From contig NZ_JAIUFY010000005.1 in assembly GCF_020165855.1 (NCBI RefSeq), positions 984,087-1,048,086 on the forward strand: a stretch of 64,000 nucleotides of DNA, in the 5' to 3' direction. The notes under the pieces were generated by a model. The model was not told the origin of the DNA, made no database searches, and worked only from the letters and a program-made list of their open reading frames with translations. How positions within the stretch are numbered: position 1 is the first letter of the stretch; every line of letters begins with the position of its first letter. Below are positions 1 to 8,737 of this stretch, piece by piece. The position numbers were made by a program, and so were the translations under genes. The DNA is from Celeribacter litoreus. GTDB lineage: Bacteria; Pseudomonadota; Alphaproteobacteria; Rhodobacterales; Rhodobacteraceae.

Positions 1-1275
1 GCAATGCCAGAGGGCATCGTCTTGTCCCCGCTCCCGCCGCGCGATGCGAGCCTCGCGGACGGTGGGGATTTCGGGCAGATCGAGAGCGCCCCAAAACCCG
101 CATTTGTCACAACCGTGTCCTTTCTGGGCAATAGTCCGGACCGTCTCTCGGGGCAGGAACTCAAACTCGGGATCGTATCTCCGGCCCTGCGCTATGCGGT
201 CTCGGATTTGCCATCCACCGAGGGGCAGCCTGTCGCGCTCGCCTTCGGTGCGCTCACACGGTCACTCGCGACTTTCTGTTCCGAGCCTCTGCTCTACGCG
301 CAACTCGGGGATCAACCATGGCTCGAAATTGACGGAACTGCCCTCTGGGGCTGTGAAGCCGCGCCAAGGGATTACAGGCTCTTTGCCATTCTCCTCACTG
401 TCGTCGCGCTCGCCGCGCTTTCGACTTGGGCGCTTGATACTTCCGCACGATTTGAACAGTTCGCGGCAGCCCTTCGCAATCGGCGACGTCTTGGTGGACC
501 GGAGAGCTATAGCGTCGACGGCCCTGCGGAGCTTCAGGAGATCGTTGCGGCGGTCAATATGACCCTTGAGGCGGAGCGCGAGCAGTTGCGTAAACGCGTG
601 ATCGTGCTCTCGGGGGTCAGTCATGATCTCGGCACACCGGCAACGCGTCTGAAACTCCGTGCCAATTTGATCTCTGATCCAGACCTTCGTGACAAATTCG
701 TCGGCGATATCGAACAGATGACCGACATGATCGAAAGCGTGCTCACCTATACGCGCGCCGAACTCGCGGCGGAGACGCCGCGCGAGTTGTCGCTCGACAG
801 CCTGCTCGCGGCTATGGTCGATGACTATGAGGACATGGATCACCCCGTGAGTCTCATTCCGATGAAGCCGCGCATGATCGAGGGGAGCGGGTCGCTCTTT
901 TCCTCCAAACGCGGGCAAATGTGGGTGCCGGGGCCGGAGCATGTTGTCGTGACAGCCCGGCCTGTGTCACTCAAGCGTGCAATTGCAAACCTCATCGACA
1001 ACGCGCTCAAATACGGGCGGCGTGCGTCGGTCGGGTTGGAAACCACCTATGACCGCGTTGTGATCATTGTGGAGGACGAAGGCTCCGACATGTCACCAGA
1101 GGACATCGATGCCGTTTTTGCCCCGTTCGAACGTGGGGAAAACGTGGGCACAGTGTCGGGCTTCGGGCTCGGCCTCACCATCGTTGCAACCGTTGCGGAA
1201 CAGCATGGCGGGCGTCTCTGGTTCGAACAAGGCGCGCATGGTCTTCGCGCCTGCCTCGACATTCCGCGCGGCTGA
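1..1275 (+). CDS. Sensor histidine kinase, 5' end cut by window edge
   Basis: C-terminal part of a membrane sensor kinase. The reading frame is already open at base 1, so the ATG at base 4 need not be the start, and an N-terminal membrane segment probably lies outside the window. Numbering from that ATG, residues about 123-145 form a membrane helix. A HAMP-like linker follows, then a dimerisation/phosphoacceptor helix with H207 in the box SHDLGTPATRLKL, an N box (NLIDNALKYG) near 335 and the glycine-rich ATP lid (GFGLGLTIV) near 395. This layout matches EnvZ-type kinases. The H box has Gly where HDLRTP is usual. No partner regulator is visible, so it may lie upstream. The signal sensed is unknown. 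Confidence 0.85.
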   Translation, partial: AMPEGIVLSPLPPRDASLADGGDFGQIESAPKPAFVTTVSFLGNSPDRLSGQELKLGIVSPALRYAVSDLPSTEGQPVALAFGALTRSLATFCSEPLLYAQLGDQPWLEIDGTALWGCEAAPRDYRLFAILLTVVALAALSTWALDTSARFEQFAAALRNRRRLGGPESYSVDGPAELQEIVAAVNMTLEAEREQLRKRVIVLSGVSHDLGTPATRLKLRANLISDPDLRDKFVGDIEQMTDMIESVLTYTRAELAAETPRELSLDSLLAAMVDDYEDMDHPVSLIPMKPRMIEGSGSLFSSKRGQMWVPGPEHVVVTARPVSLKRAIANLIDNALKYGRRASVGLETTYDRVVIIVEDEGSDMSPEDIDAVFAPFERGENVGTVSGFGLGLTIVATVAEQHGGRLWFEQGAHGLRACLDIPRG

Positions 1276-1383
1276 AAGGTCGAATGCGGCGCGGGGCTGA
1301 TATGCGGTCGGCTCTTCTCAAAGCTGGCGGCTTGCTCTAGCCTTGGGGCAAAGCATTGATCGCAAAAGGGTCCCGACCGGACG

Positions 1384-2715
1384 ATGGAAAAGATTTCCAC
1401 GAAATTGGGTGACGGATTGAAACCGGGTCTGGACGACGCGGTCTGGGTTGATGTGCTCGATGCGGTGGACAAGACCTATGCCGAGCTCGTCGACTATCAG
1501 GAGCAGCTAGAAACGCGCAATACCGAGCTCACAGCGCTCCGTGCGTTCCTCGGCTCTATTATGAACTCGATTTCCGACTATCTGATCGTGACGGACAAGG
1601 ACGGCCAAATCGCGGATGTGTCGCGCTCTTTTTGTGATGCCATCGGGCGAGGAAAAGACGGGCTCGTTGGGCAGGCGCTCTCCGAATTCTTCGAGGGTGA
1701 GATGCAGCAGCGCCTCACGAATGCGATTGCGGAAGTGACGCGCACGCGGATGGAGACCACGTTCGAGGCCGATATCGAGGCTGCAGGTGGCGCAAGTCCC
1801 GTGGACTTCCGTGTCGCGCCGCGTCTCGACCGTCGGCATCGCGTGAACGGGATTATCGTCACGGGCCGCCCGTTGGGTGAATTGCGCAAGGCCTATCACG
1901 ATCTAGAACAGAGCCACGAAGACCTCAAGCAAGCGCAAATCCAACTGGTGCGCACGGAAAAGCTCGCCTCCCTCGGTCGCCTGCTCGCTGGTGTGGCGCA
2001 TGAGTTGAACAACCCGATTTCTTTTGTCTACGCGAACACCCATAGCCTCCAGAAATACCTCGACCGCTTCGAGACCTATTTCGACCGTGTCGAAGCCGGT
2101 GCAACGCGTGAGGAGCTGGTGCAGTTGCGCGTCGATCTGAAACTCGAGCGCGACCTGCGGAACTTGCGCACCGCGATTGAAGGTGCGCGGGACGGGGCGG
2201 AGCGGGTTCGGGACATTGTGGCTGACCTTCGCAGGCTGTCGTCGGACGGGTCCGGTGAAATCGCGCCATTTGATCTCGCGGAGACCGCGAAGGTTGGCGC
2301 TGATTGGGTCAAGCGCGGCCTCAAAAGCGAAATGGAAATCATTGTGGACGGCGAAATGCCCTGCATGGCGCTCGGGCGCGTGGGGCATGTCCAGCAGGTG
2401 ATCATGAACCTCGTCCAAAACGCCGCTGACGCGGTGCGAGACGTGCCGAATGCGCAAATCAGGGTCCAGCTTCGCTACGAGGGCGACTTTGCCATCCTTC
2501 AGGTTTGCGACAATGGTCCAGGCGTGCCCGAGGACATGCAGGCCGCCATCTTTGATCCGTTCTTTTCCACCAAAAGTGTTGGGCAGGGGACGGGGCTCGG
2601 TCTGTCGATCTCGCAAAAGATCGCGGAGGAGCATGGCGGTGATCTCACCTACCTGCCGGACGTTGCGCCGGGCGCTTGCTTCCGTCTGACCTTGAAGCGG
2701 GGAGATCGCGCGTGA
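1384..2715 (+). CDS. hupT: HupT, histidine kinase of the H2-sensing system
   Basis: Soluble PAS-containing histidine kinase. In R. capsulatus HupT receives the H2 signal from HupUV and phosphorylates HupR, which lowers hydrogenase expression. The 443 residues show a coiled N terminus (30-55), a PAS domain (about 55-165), a second coiled segment, the H box AGVAHELNNPISF with H206, an N box (NLVQNAADAV) near 345 and the G boxes DNGPGVPED and GTGLGLSIS. There are no membrane segments, so it should be cytoplasmic. Its stop overlaps the GTG start of hupU by four bases, which points to coupled translation of kinase and sensor. The gene order hupT-hupU-hupV makes the assignment firm. Confidence 0.93.
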   Translation: MEKISTKLGDGLKPGLDDAVWVDVLDAVDKTYAELVDYQEQLETRNTELTALRAFLGSIMNSISDYLIVTDKDGQIADVSRSFCDAIGRGKDGLVGQALSEFFEGEMQQRLTNAIAEVTRTRMETTFEADIEAAGGASPVDFRVAPRLDRRHRVNGIIVTGRPLGELRKAYHDLEQSHEDLKQAQIQLVRTEKLASLGRLLAGVAHELNNPISFVYANTHSLQKYLDRFETYFDRVEAGATREELVQLRVDLKLERDLRNLRTAIEGARDGAERVRDIVADLRRLSSDGSGEIAPFDLAETAKVGADWVKRGLKSEMEIIVDGEMPCMALGRVGHVQQVIMNLVQNAADAVRDVPNAQIRVQLRYEGDFAILQVCDNGPGVPEDMQAAIFDPFFSTKSVGQGTGLGLSISQKIAEEHGGDLTYLPDVAPGACFRLTLKRGDRA

Positions 2716-3707
2716 ATATCCTCTGGCTCCAATCGGCGGGCTGTGGCGGCTGCACGATGTCTCTGCTCTGCGCCGAGAGCCCCAATGTCTTTGACCTGTT
2801 CAAATCCGCCGGTCTCGAATTTCTCTGGCACCCGTCGATCTCTGAAGCGACGGGCGCGGAGGTGCGGCGTCTTTTGACCGCGATTGAGAGCGGCGAGCAA
2901 GAACTTGATATCCTTTGTGTCGAGGGCTCAATCGCCCACGGGCCGCGCGGCACAGGGCGGTATCAGATGCTCGGGGGCACGGGGCGCTCCATGCTCGACT
3001 GGGTGCAGAGTCTCGCGCCCAAGGCGAAACATGTCGTCGCGGTCGGCACCTGCGCGACTTATGGCGGTGTGACCTCTGCGGGCGCCAATCCGTCCGATGC
3101 GACGGGTCTGCAATACGATGGTCGTCATTCCGGCGCGGCGCTGGGCGCGGGGTTCCGGTCGCAATCGGGTTTGCCGGTGATCAACATTTCAGGCTGTCCG
3201 ATCCATCCGGATTGGGTCACGGAAACGCTGCTGCTCTTGGCCGAAGATGCGCTCGGGCCAAACGATCTCGACAGCTACGCACGCCCGCGTTTCTTCGCTG
3301 ACAACCTCGTCCACCACGCCTGTACGAAAAACGAGTTCTACGAATACAAGGCCTCTGCGGAGGAACTGTCGCAGATGGGCTGTATGATGGAGCATCTCGG
3401 CTGTATCGGCACGCAGGCGGTTGGCGACTGCAATATCCGGCTCTGGAACGGCGAGGGGTCCTGCACGCGGGCGGGCTATCCCTGCATCAACTGCACTGCG
3501 CCTGAATTCGAAGAGCCCGGTCACGGCTTTACAGAGACGCCGAAATTCGCGGGGATTCCTGTGGGTCTGCCAACGGACATGCCAAAGGCGTGGTTCATGG
3601 CGCTCGCGTCCCTCTCCAAACGCGCGACGCCCGAACGGGTGGCCAAGAATGCCGTCGCGGACCGGACCCTAGTCCCCCCGTCGGTGAAAGCACGCAAAGA
3701 TGACTGA
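2712..3707 (+). CDS. hupU: HupU, regulatory [NiFe] hydrogenase small subunit
   Basis: Electron-transfer subunit of the cytoplasmic H2 sensor (regulatory hydrogenase, RH). A GTG at 2712 overlapping the hupT stop gives a 331-residue protein beginning MNILWLQSAGCGGC. An ATG 36 bases further upstream lies inside hupT and is less likely. There is no Tat signal peptide, as expected for a cytoplasmic sensor and unlike hupS in the same window. Fe-S ligand motifs are visible: SAGCGGC near the N terminus, GTCATYGG, SGCPIHPDW, and the cysteine-rich C-terminal block around MGCMMEHLGCIG and GYPCINC. The proximal-cluster region has CGGC and lacks the extra cysteines seen in HupS. It overlaps hupV by eight bases. 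Confidence 0.93.
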   Translation: MNILWLQSAGCGGCTMSLLCAESPNVFDLFKSAGLEFLWHPSISEATGAEVRRLLTAIESGEQELDILCVEGSIAHGPRGTGRYQMLGGTGRSMLDWVQSLAPKAKHVVAVGTCATYGGVTSAGANPSDATGLQYDGRHSGAALGAGFRSQSGLPVINISGCPIHPDWVTETLLLLAEDALGPNDLDSYARPRFFADNLVHHACTKNEFYEYKASAEELSQMGCMMEHLGCIGTQAVGDCNIRLWNGEGSCTRAGYPCINCTAPEFEEPGHGFTETPKFAGIPVGLPTDMPKAWFMALASLSKRATPERVAKNAVADRTLVPPSVKARKDD

Positions 3708-5133
3708 CAACACCACATTGCTCGTCGGCCCGTTCAATCGGGTCGAGGGAGATCTCGAAATCCGCTTGGACATCGCGGAGGGTGCCGTCACGGCGGCCTA
3801 TGCGAATTCGCCGCTATTTCGAGGGTTTGAAACGATCTTGCAGGGCAAGGGGCCGCGCGATGCGCTCACCATCACGCCGCGGATTTGCGGGATTTGTTCC
3901 GTGAGCCAATCCATCGCGGCGGCACGGGCGCTTGCGGATTTGGCGGGGGTGACGCCCTCTGTGCAGGGCGAAAAGGTGGCCCAGCTTCTTCATATGGTCG
4001 AAAACGTCTCTGACCACCTGATGCATTTCAATCTGTTCTTCATGCCCGACTTCGCGCGTCCGGTGTATGAGGCGCGGGGATGGTATGATGATGTCGTGTC
4101 GCGCTTTACGGCGGGCGCAGGGTCGGCGATCCGACGCGCCACAGAAGCCCGCGCGGCGCTCATGCACATCACGGGGCTATTGGGTGGGAAGTGGCCGCAT
4201 ACGCTGGCCATCCAACCCGGAGGTGTCACGCGCGCACCGACAACACGGGACAAAGTGCGCATGGGCGCGGACCTCGCGGCATTTCGTTCGTATCTCGAAG
4301 AGGTGGTGTTTGGCGGCCCGCTGGAGGCGTTTGTTGGCCTCGGCTCGATTGCCGCGCTGGACAATTGGGAGGCGGGTGATGCGGGCCTTTTCCTGCGGGT
4401 TGCGCAGGAGATCGGTTTGGAAAATTCCGGTGTGGGTAAACGGCGCTATTTGTCCTTCGGAGCTTATCCCTCTCAGAGCGGCGAAGTGTTCAAACAGGGC
4501 ATTCTCGCGGGGGGGGTGGCGGCAGACCTCGCGCCGCAGGACATCGTCGAAGAACTGTCACACGCGTGGATGCTCGGGCCGGACATGCACCCGTCGATGG
4601 GGCAGACCATGCCGGACGAAGACATGCGTGAAGACGCCTATAGCTGGTGCAAAGCCCCGCGCCTCAACGGGCAGACATATGAGACGGGCGCCCTCGCCCG
4701 GCAGGCGATTGACGGTCATCCGCTCGCAGTCGAACTGGCGCAGAAGGGGTCTGTTCGCGCGCGTGTCGCGGGTCGCTTGCTCGAACTGGCCCGCACACAG
4801 ATCGAGATGGAGCGCCTCTTGGCCGAGATCGACCCGCGTGAACCATTTATGAAGCATGTCAAACTGCCGCAAAACGGCACGGGTGTTGGCTTGGTCGAGG
4901 CTGCGCGCGGCGCGTTGGGCCATTGGATCCGTGTCGAAGGTGGGCAAATCGCCAGCTACCAAATCATCGCCCCGACCACATGGAACTTCTCCCCGCGCGA
5001 TAGCCGTGGTGTGCCGGGTCCTGTCGAAGCCGCGCTCGAGGGTGCGCCCGTCGGGGAGGGTGAAGAGACGCCGATCTCTGTGCAGCATATCGTGCGCTCG
5101 TTCGACCCGTGCATGGTTTGCACGGTGCACTAA
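3700..5133 (+). CDS. hupV: HupV, regulatory [NiFe] hydrogenase large subunit
   Basis: Catalytic-type subunit of the H2 sensor, 477 residues. The NiFe ligands are in RICGICSVSQ (C63, C66) and in the C-terminal DPCMVC motif. The protein stops right after the following histidine (CTVH-stop), so it lacks the C-terminal peptide that HupD-type proteases remove. This is a known hallmark of regulatory hydrogenases. Two gas-channel positions carry Ile65 and Phe113, where the energy-converting HupL of this window has Val and Leu. In the Ralstonia RH the bulky pair restricts O2 entry. It starts inside the end of hupU and is followed ten bases later by hypF. Confidence 0.94.
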   Translation: MTDNTTLLVGPFNRVEGDLEIRLDIAEGAVTAAYANSPLFRGFETILQGKGPRDALTITPRICGICSVSQSIAAARALADLAGVTPSVQGEKVAQLLHMVENVSDHLMHFNLFFMPDFARPVYEARGWYDDVVSRFTAGAGSAIRRATEARAALMHITGLLGGKWPHTLAIQPGGVTRAPTTRDKVRMGADLAAFRSYLEEVVFGGPLEAFVGLGSIAALDNWEAGDAGLFLRVAQEIGLENSGVGKRRYLSFGAYPSQSGEVFKQGILAGGVAADLAPQDIVEELSHAWMLGPDMHPSMGQTMPDEDMREDAYSWCKAPRLNGQTYETGALARQAIDGHPLAVELAQKGSVRARVAGRLLELARTQIEMERLLAEIDPREPFMKHVKLPQNGTGVGLVEAARGALGHWIRVEGGQIASYQIIAPTTWNFSPRDSRGVPGPVEAALEGAPVGEGEETPISVQHIVRSFDPCMVCTVH

Positions 5134-5143
5134 GGGCGGCGCG

Positions 5144-7393
5144 ATGACGGGTGAGCAGATGACAGGCCTTGAGGTCCGCGTGCGCGGGCAGGTGCAGGGG
5201 GTCGGGTTCCGGCCCTTCGTCTGGCTGCTCGCACGCGACATGGGGCTGACGGGCGAAGTGCTCAACGATGCGCAGGGTGTGCTGGTTCGGATTTACGGTG
5301 AAACGGACGGGTTCGAGGCACGACTGAAGGCGGAGTTGCCGCCGCTCGCTCGTATCGACAGCGTCGAAAGCCATCCGATTTCGGGGTTGGCGGAGGACTT
5401 TCGGATTGTTGCCTCGGAAGGCGGAGAAGCCCGCACGCGGGTGACGCCGGATGCGGCGACCTGTGCGCATTGCGTTGAGGAAATCCATGACGCCGAGGCG
5501 CGCCGTCACGGGTATGCATTCACGAACTGCACCCACTGCGGTCCGCGGTTCACCATTGTTGAAGGGCTTCCTTATGATCGTCCGAAAACGACGATGGCCC
5601 CGTATGAGATGTGTCCCGCCTGTCGCGCGGAATATGAGAACCCGGAGGACCGCAGGTTCCATGCACAGCCGATTGCCTGTCCGGACTGTGGTCCTCGCAT
5701 TTGGGTGGAGCCGGAAAGTGAGGGGGACCCGATTGAGGTCGTTGCGAAACGGCTTCTCGCCGGAGAGATCGTTGCGATCAAGGGCCTCGGCGGGTTTCAT
5801 CTCGCTTGCGACGCGACCAATCAGGACGCGGTGCAAACACTCAGAGATCGCAAGCGGCGTCCCGCGAAGCCTTTCGCCCTTATGGGGTCGCTCCCGATGA
5901 TCCGCGACTGGTGTGCGGTCACTGAGGACGAGCAAGCCCTCTTGGAGTACCCCGCCGCGCCGATTGTGCTGCTTGAGGCCAACAAATTCCCAGAAGGCAT
6001 CGCGCCCGGCCAATCCACGCTTGGCTGGATGCTGCCCTATACGCCGTTGCACCATCTGCTGATCGACACCGTCGGACGGCCTCTGGTCATGACCTCCGGC
6101 AACCTGTCCGGCGAACCGCAAGTCATCGACAATCAGGAAGCGCGGGACAAGCTCTCCGGCTTTGTTGACGCCTATCTGATGCACGACCGCAAGATCGCGC
6201 GGCGCTTGGATGACAGTGTGGAGCGGATCACCCCGCAGGGTCCGATGGTCCTGCGTCGTGCGCGTGGGCGCGTGCCGGGAACTTTGCCGCTCCCGAAGGG
6301 GTTCGAGAATGCGCCGCAGATCGTCGCGTACGGCGGGCAGATGAAAGGTGCGATTTGTCTGATCAAGGACGGGCAGGCGCTCCTCGGGCATCATTTGGGA
6401 GAGTTGGATGAGGCGCTGACCTACGAGGCGTTTCTGAAGGCCGACGCGGATTATGCGGAGCTGTTCGATCATCGCCCGGAGATCGCAGCATGTGACCTGC
6501 ATCCGGAGTTCCGCGCGACGATCCACGCCTATGAAACCGGATTGCCCGTCGAAGAGGTGCAGCACCACCATGCTCATCTGGCGGCGTGCCTCGGTGAAAA
6601 TGGCTGGCCTCTGGATGGGGGGAAGGTCGCGGGGATCGTCCTCGATGGCTTGGGCCTCGGGACGGATGGGACTGTTTGGGGCGGTGAAATCCTTCTCGGC
6701 GATTATCGCGAATTCGAACGGACGGCGTGGCTCAAGCCTGCGCCTCTGATTGGTGGCGATATGGCGGCGAAGGAGCCGTGGCGCAATCTTTTGGCGCGCA
6801 TGGATCAGGCCGGATGCGGAGATGCGGTGGAGGATCTTCTTCCCGATGACGCGCCTGTCTCAGTTCTGCGCCGAGCCGTTGAGCGGGGCGTTAATGCGCC
6901 GATGTCATCCTCTGCAGGACGCTTGTTCGACGCATTTGCGGCGCTGCTGGGCTTTCATCAGGCGCAGTCGTTCGAAGGGCAGGCCGCAATGTGGCTTGAA
7001 GCGCGGGCGTTGAAGGAAATTGCGTCCGACGGGTTTGACGCTCTGGAGGCGCTCGGTCTGTCTTTTAGCAACGGCGAGATAGACCCTACTGTACTTTTTA
7101 TGGCTGTGATTGACCCGGATGGCGCTGGAGTCGGAGACTGGACCCGCACGCCCGCCGCGCTTTTCCATGCCTCTCTGGCGCAGGCGTTTGCGGATGAGGC
7201 GCGAGGACTTGTTGTGTCTGGTAAGGCGCAAGCAGTCGCGCTCACGGGTGGCGTGTTTCAGAACGCTCTGCTGCTCGATCTCACCCTCTGCGCGCTCGGC
7301 GATGTCCCCGTCCTGATCCACACCAAGACCCCTGCCAACGACGGCGGTCTGGCGCTCGGGCAGGCGCTTGTTGCTGCTGCGCGGCGACTTTGA
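5144..7393 (+). CDS. hypF: HypF, carbamoyltransferase for cyanide ligand synthesis
   Basis: Makes the thiocarbamate on HypE from carbamoyl phosphate and ATP, the first step towards the CN ligands of the NiFe site. The ATG at 5144 lies just after hupV and gives 749 residues, the normal family length; the frame is open further upstream only as a shadow of hupV. Domains in order: acylphosphatase-like (about 5-90, VRGQVQGVGFRPF), two zinc-finger-like Cys pairs (CAHC...CTHC near 105-130 and CPAC...CPDC near 155-180), a YrdC-like nucleotide domain (about 195-380) and a Kae1/TobZ-like carbamoyltransferase domain with the metal motif VQHHHAHLAAC near 470. In this gene order it sits between the sensor genes and the structural genes. 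Confidence 0.94.
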   Translation: MTGEQMTGLEVRVRGQVQGVGFRPFVWLLARDMGLTGEVLNDAQGVLVRIYGETDGFEARLKAELPPLARIDSVESHPISGLAEDFRIVASEGGEARTRVTPDAATCAHCVEEIHDAEARRHGYAFTNCTHCGPRFTIVEGLPYDRPKTTMAPYEMCPACRAEYENPEDRRFHAQPIACPDCGPRIWVEPESEGDPIEVVAKRLLAGEIVAIKGLGGFHLACDATNQDAVQTLRDRKRRPAKPFALMGSLPMIRDWCAVTEDEQALLEYPAAPIVLLEANKFPEGIAPGQSTLGWMLPYTPLHHLLIDTVGRPLVMTSGNLSGEPQVIDNQEARDKLSGFVDAYLMHDRKIARRLDDSVERITPQGPMVLRRARGRVPGTLPLPKGFENAPQIVAYGGQMKGAICLIKDGQALLGHHLGELDEALTYEAFLKADADYAELFDHRPEIAACDLHPEFRATIHAYETGLPVEEVQHHHAHLAACLGENGWPLDGGKVAGIVLDGLGLGTDGTVWGGEILLGDYREFERTAWLKPAPLIGGDMAAKEPWRNLLARMDQAGCGDAVEDLLPDDAPVSVLRRAVERGVNAPMSSSAGRLFDAFAALLGFHQAQSFEGQAAMWLEARALKEIASDGFDALEALGLSFSNGEIDPTVLFMAVIDPDGAGVGDWTRTPAALFHASLAQAFADEARGLVVSGKAQAVALTGGVFQNALLLDLTLCALGDVPVLIHTKTPANDGGLALGQALVAAARRL

Positions 7394-7627
7394 GGGGTTG
7401 GTAACTGACTTTCCGCTCGAAGTGGTGAGCGGTTAGCCACCTCCCGCACCTTTCTCTCCGTATCTCCCATAAGGCTTTGAATCCCATAGTCTAAATCAGG
7501 TGCACAGATTGTCGCACTTTGTTTGTTTTGCGTCTGCTCTCTCGCGATGATGGGTGTGAGGCATTGTATGCCATTGCATTCGTTAGGGGCCAAAGGCCCG
7601 CAAACCTGACAACGGGAGGGACGCACA
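7394..7627 (+). promoter_or_regulatory. hupSL upstream region
   Basis: A 234-base gap separates hypF from hupS and should carry the hydrogenase promoter. A nested set of repeats GCAT-tgt-ATGC-catt-GCAT lies at 7561-7579, and a small hairpin GGGCC-aaa-GGCCC at 7587-7599 precedes the ribosome site GGGAGG at about 7614-7619. TTGTATGCCAT (7564-7574) differs by one base from TTG-N5-CAA, the HupR half-site pattern I recall from R. capsulatus. It lies much closer to the gene than expected, so I treat it as weak. I see no sigma-54 element with correct GG/GC spacing. Confidence 0.4.
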
Positions 7628-8734
7628 TTGACCAATACTGAGGGTCAGATCGAGACGTTTTACGACGTCATGCGCCGGCAGGGGATTACCCGCCGGTCCT
7701 TCATGAAATACTGTTCGCTGACAGCGGCTGCACTCGGACTGTCACCGTCCTTCGTGCCGAAGATCGCACATGCGATGGAGACGAAGCCGCGGACGCCGGT
7801 GATCTGGGTGCACGGTCTGGAATGCACCTGCTGTTCCGAGTCCTTCATCCGCTCGGCGCACCCGCTGGCGAAAGACGTTGTGCTGTCGATGATTTCTCTC
7901 GACTACGACGATACGCTGATGGCGGCTGCCGGTCACGCGGCCGAAGCTGCGTTTGAAGAGACCATCGAGAAATACAAAGGCAACTATATCCTCGCCGTGG
8001 AAGGCAACCCGCCGCTCAACGAGGATGGCATGTTCTGTATCACGGGCGGCAAGCCGTTCGTTGAAAAGCTGAAACATGCGGCCAAAGACGCGAAGGCGAT
8101 CATCAGCTGGGGGGCCTGTGCGTCCTACGGCTGTGTGCAGGCCGCCAAGCCGAACCCGACGCAGGCGACCCCTGTCCACAAGGTGATCACCGACAAGCCG
8201 ATCATCAAGGTTCCGGGCTGTCCGCCGATTGCAGAGGTCATGACCGGCGTCATCACCTACATGCTCACCTTCGACCGTCTGCCGGAACTCGACCGCCAAG
8301 GTCGTCCGGCGATGTTTTACTCCCAGCGTATCCACGACAAATGTTACCGCCGTCCGCACTTTGACGCCGGTCAGTTCGTCGAGACCTGGGACGACGAGAA
8401 CGCGCGCAAGGGCTACTGCCTCTACAAAATGGGCTGCAAAGGCCCGACCACCTACAACGCCTGTTCGACCGTGCGTTGGAACGAGGGCGTGTCCTTCCCG
8501 ATCCAATCCGGTCACGGCTGTATCGGCTGTTCTGAAGACGGGTTCTGGGATCAGGGCAGCTTCTATGACCGCGTGACCGATCTCACCCAGTTCGGCGTCG
8601 AAGCAAATGCCGACAAGGTCGGTCTCGCCGCCGCCGGTGTCGTCGGCGCCGGTGTCGCAGCCCATGCCGCTATCTCCGCGCTCAAAACCGCACAACGCAA
8701 AGTTCAAGACAATAAGAAGAAAGAGGAGGCGTAA
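7628..8734 (+). CDS. hupS: HupS, uptake [NiFe] hydrogenase small subunit with Tat signal
   Basis: Fe-S subunit of the membrane-bound uptake hydrogenase, passing electrons from the NiFe site to cytochrome b HupC. The TTG at 7628, eight bases after GGGAGG, gives 368 residues. The N terminus, with TRRSFMKYC at 21-29, is the Tat signal that exports the folded HupSL heterodimer. Proximal-cluster ligands sit in LECTCCSES (C66, C68, C69) and [10 protein letters not shown] (C164, C169). C68 and C169 correspond to the two extra cysteines that build the [4Fe-3S] cluster of O2-tolerant hydrogenases. Medial and distal cluster cysteines follow at about 215-325. A hydrophobic stretch near 330-350 is the usual C-terminal membrane anchor. 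Confidence 0.95.
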   Translation: MTNTEGQIETFYDVMRRQGITRRSFMKYCSLTAAALGLSPSFVPKIAHAMETKPRTPVIWVHGLECTCCSESFIRSAHPLAKDVVLSMISLDYDDTLMAAAGHAAEAAFEETIEKYKGNYILAVEGNPPLNEDGMFCITGGKPFVEKLKHAAKDAKAIISWGACASYGCVQAAKPNPTQATPVHKVITDKPIIKVPGCPPIAEVMTGVITYMLTFDRLPELDRQGRPAMFYSQRIHDKCYRRPHFDAGQFVETWDDENARKGYCLYKMGCKGPTTYNACSTVRWNEGVSFPIQSGHGCIGCSEDGFWDQGSFYDRVTDLTQFGVEANADKVGLAAAGVVGAGVAAHAAISALKTAQRKVQDNKKKEEA

Positions 8735-8737
8735 TCC

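Noticed and set aside
7561-7582. Sigma-54 promoter before hupS
   Set aside because: Several GG and GC pairs occur, but none has the required spacing between the -24 GG and -12 GC. HupR here also lacks the sigma-54 loop.
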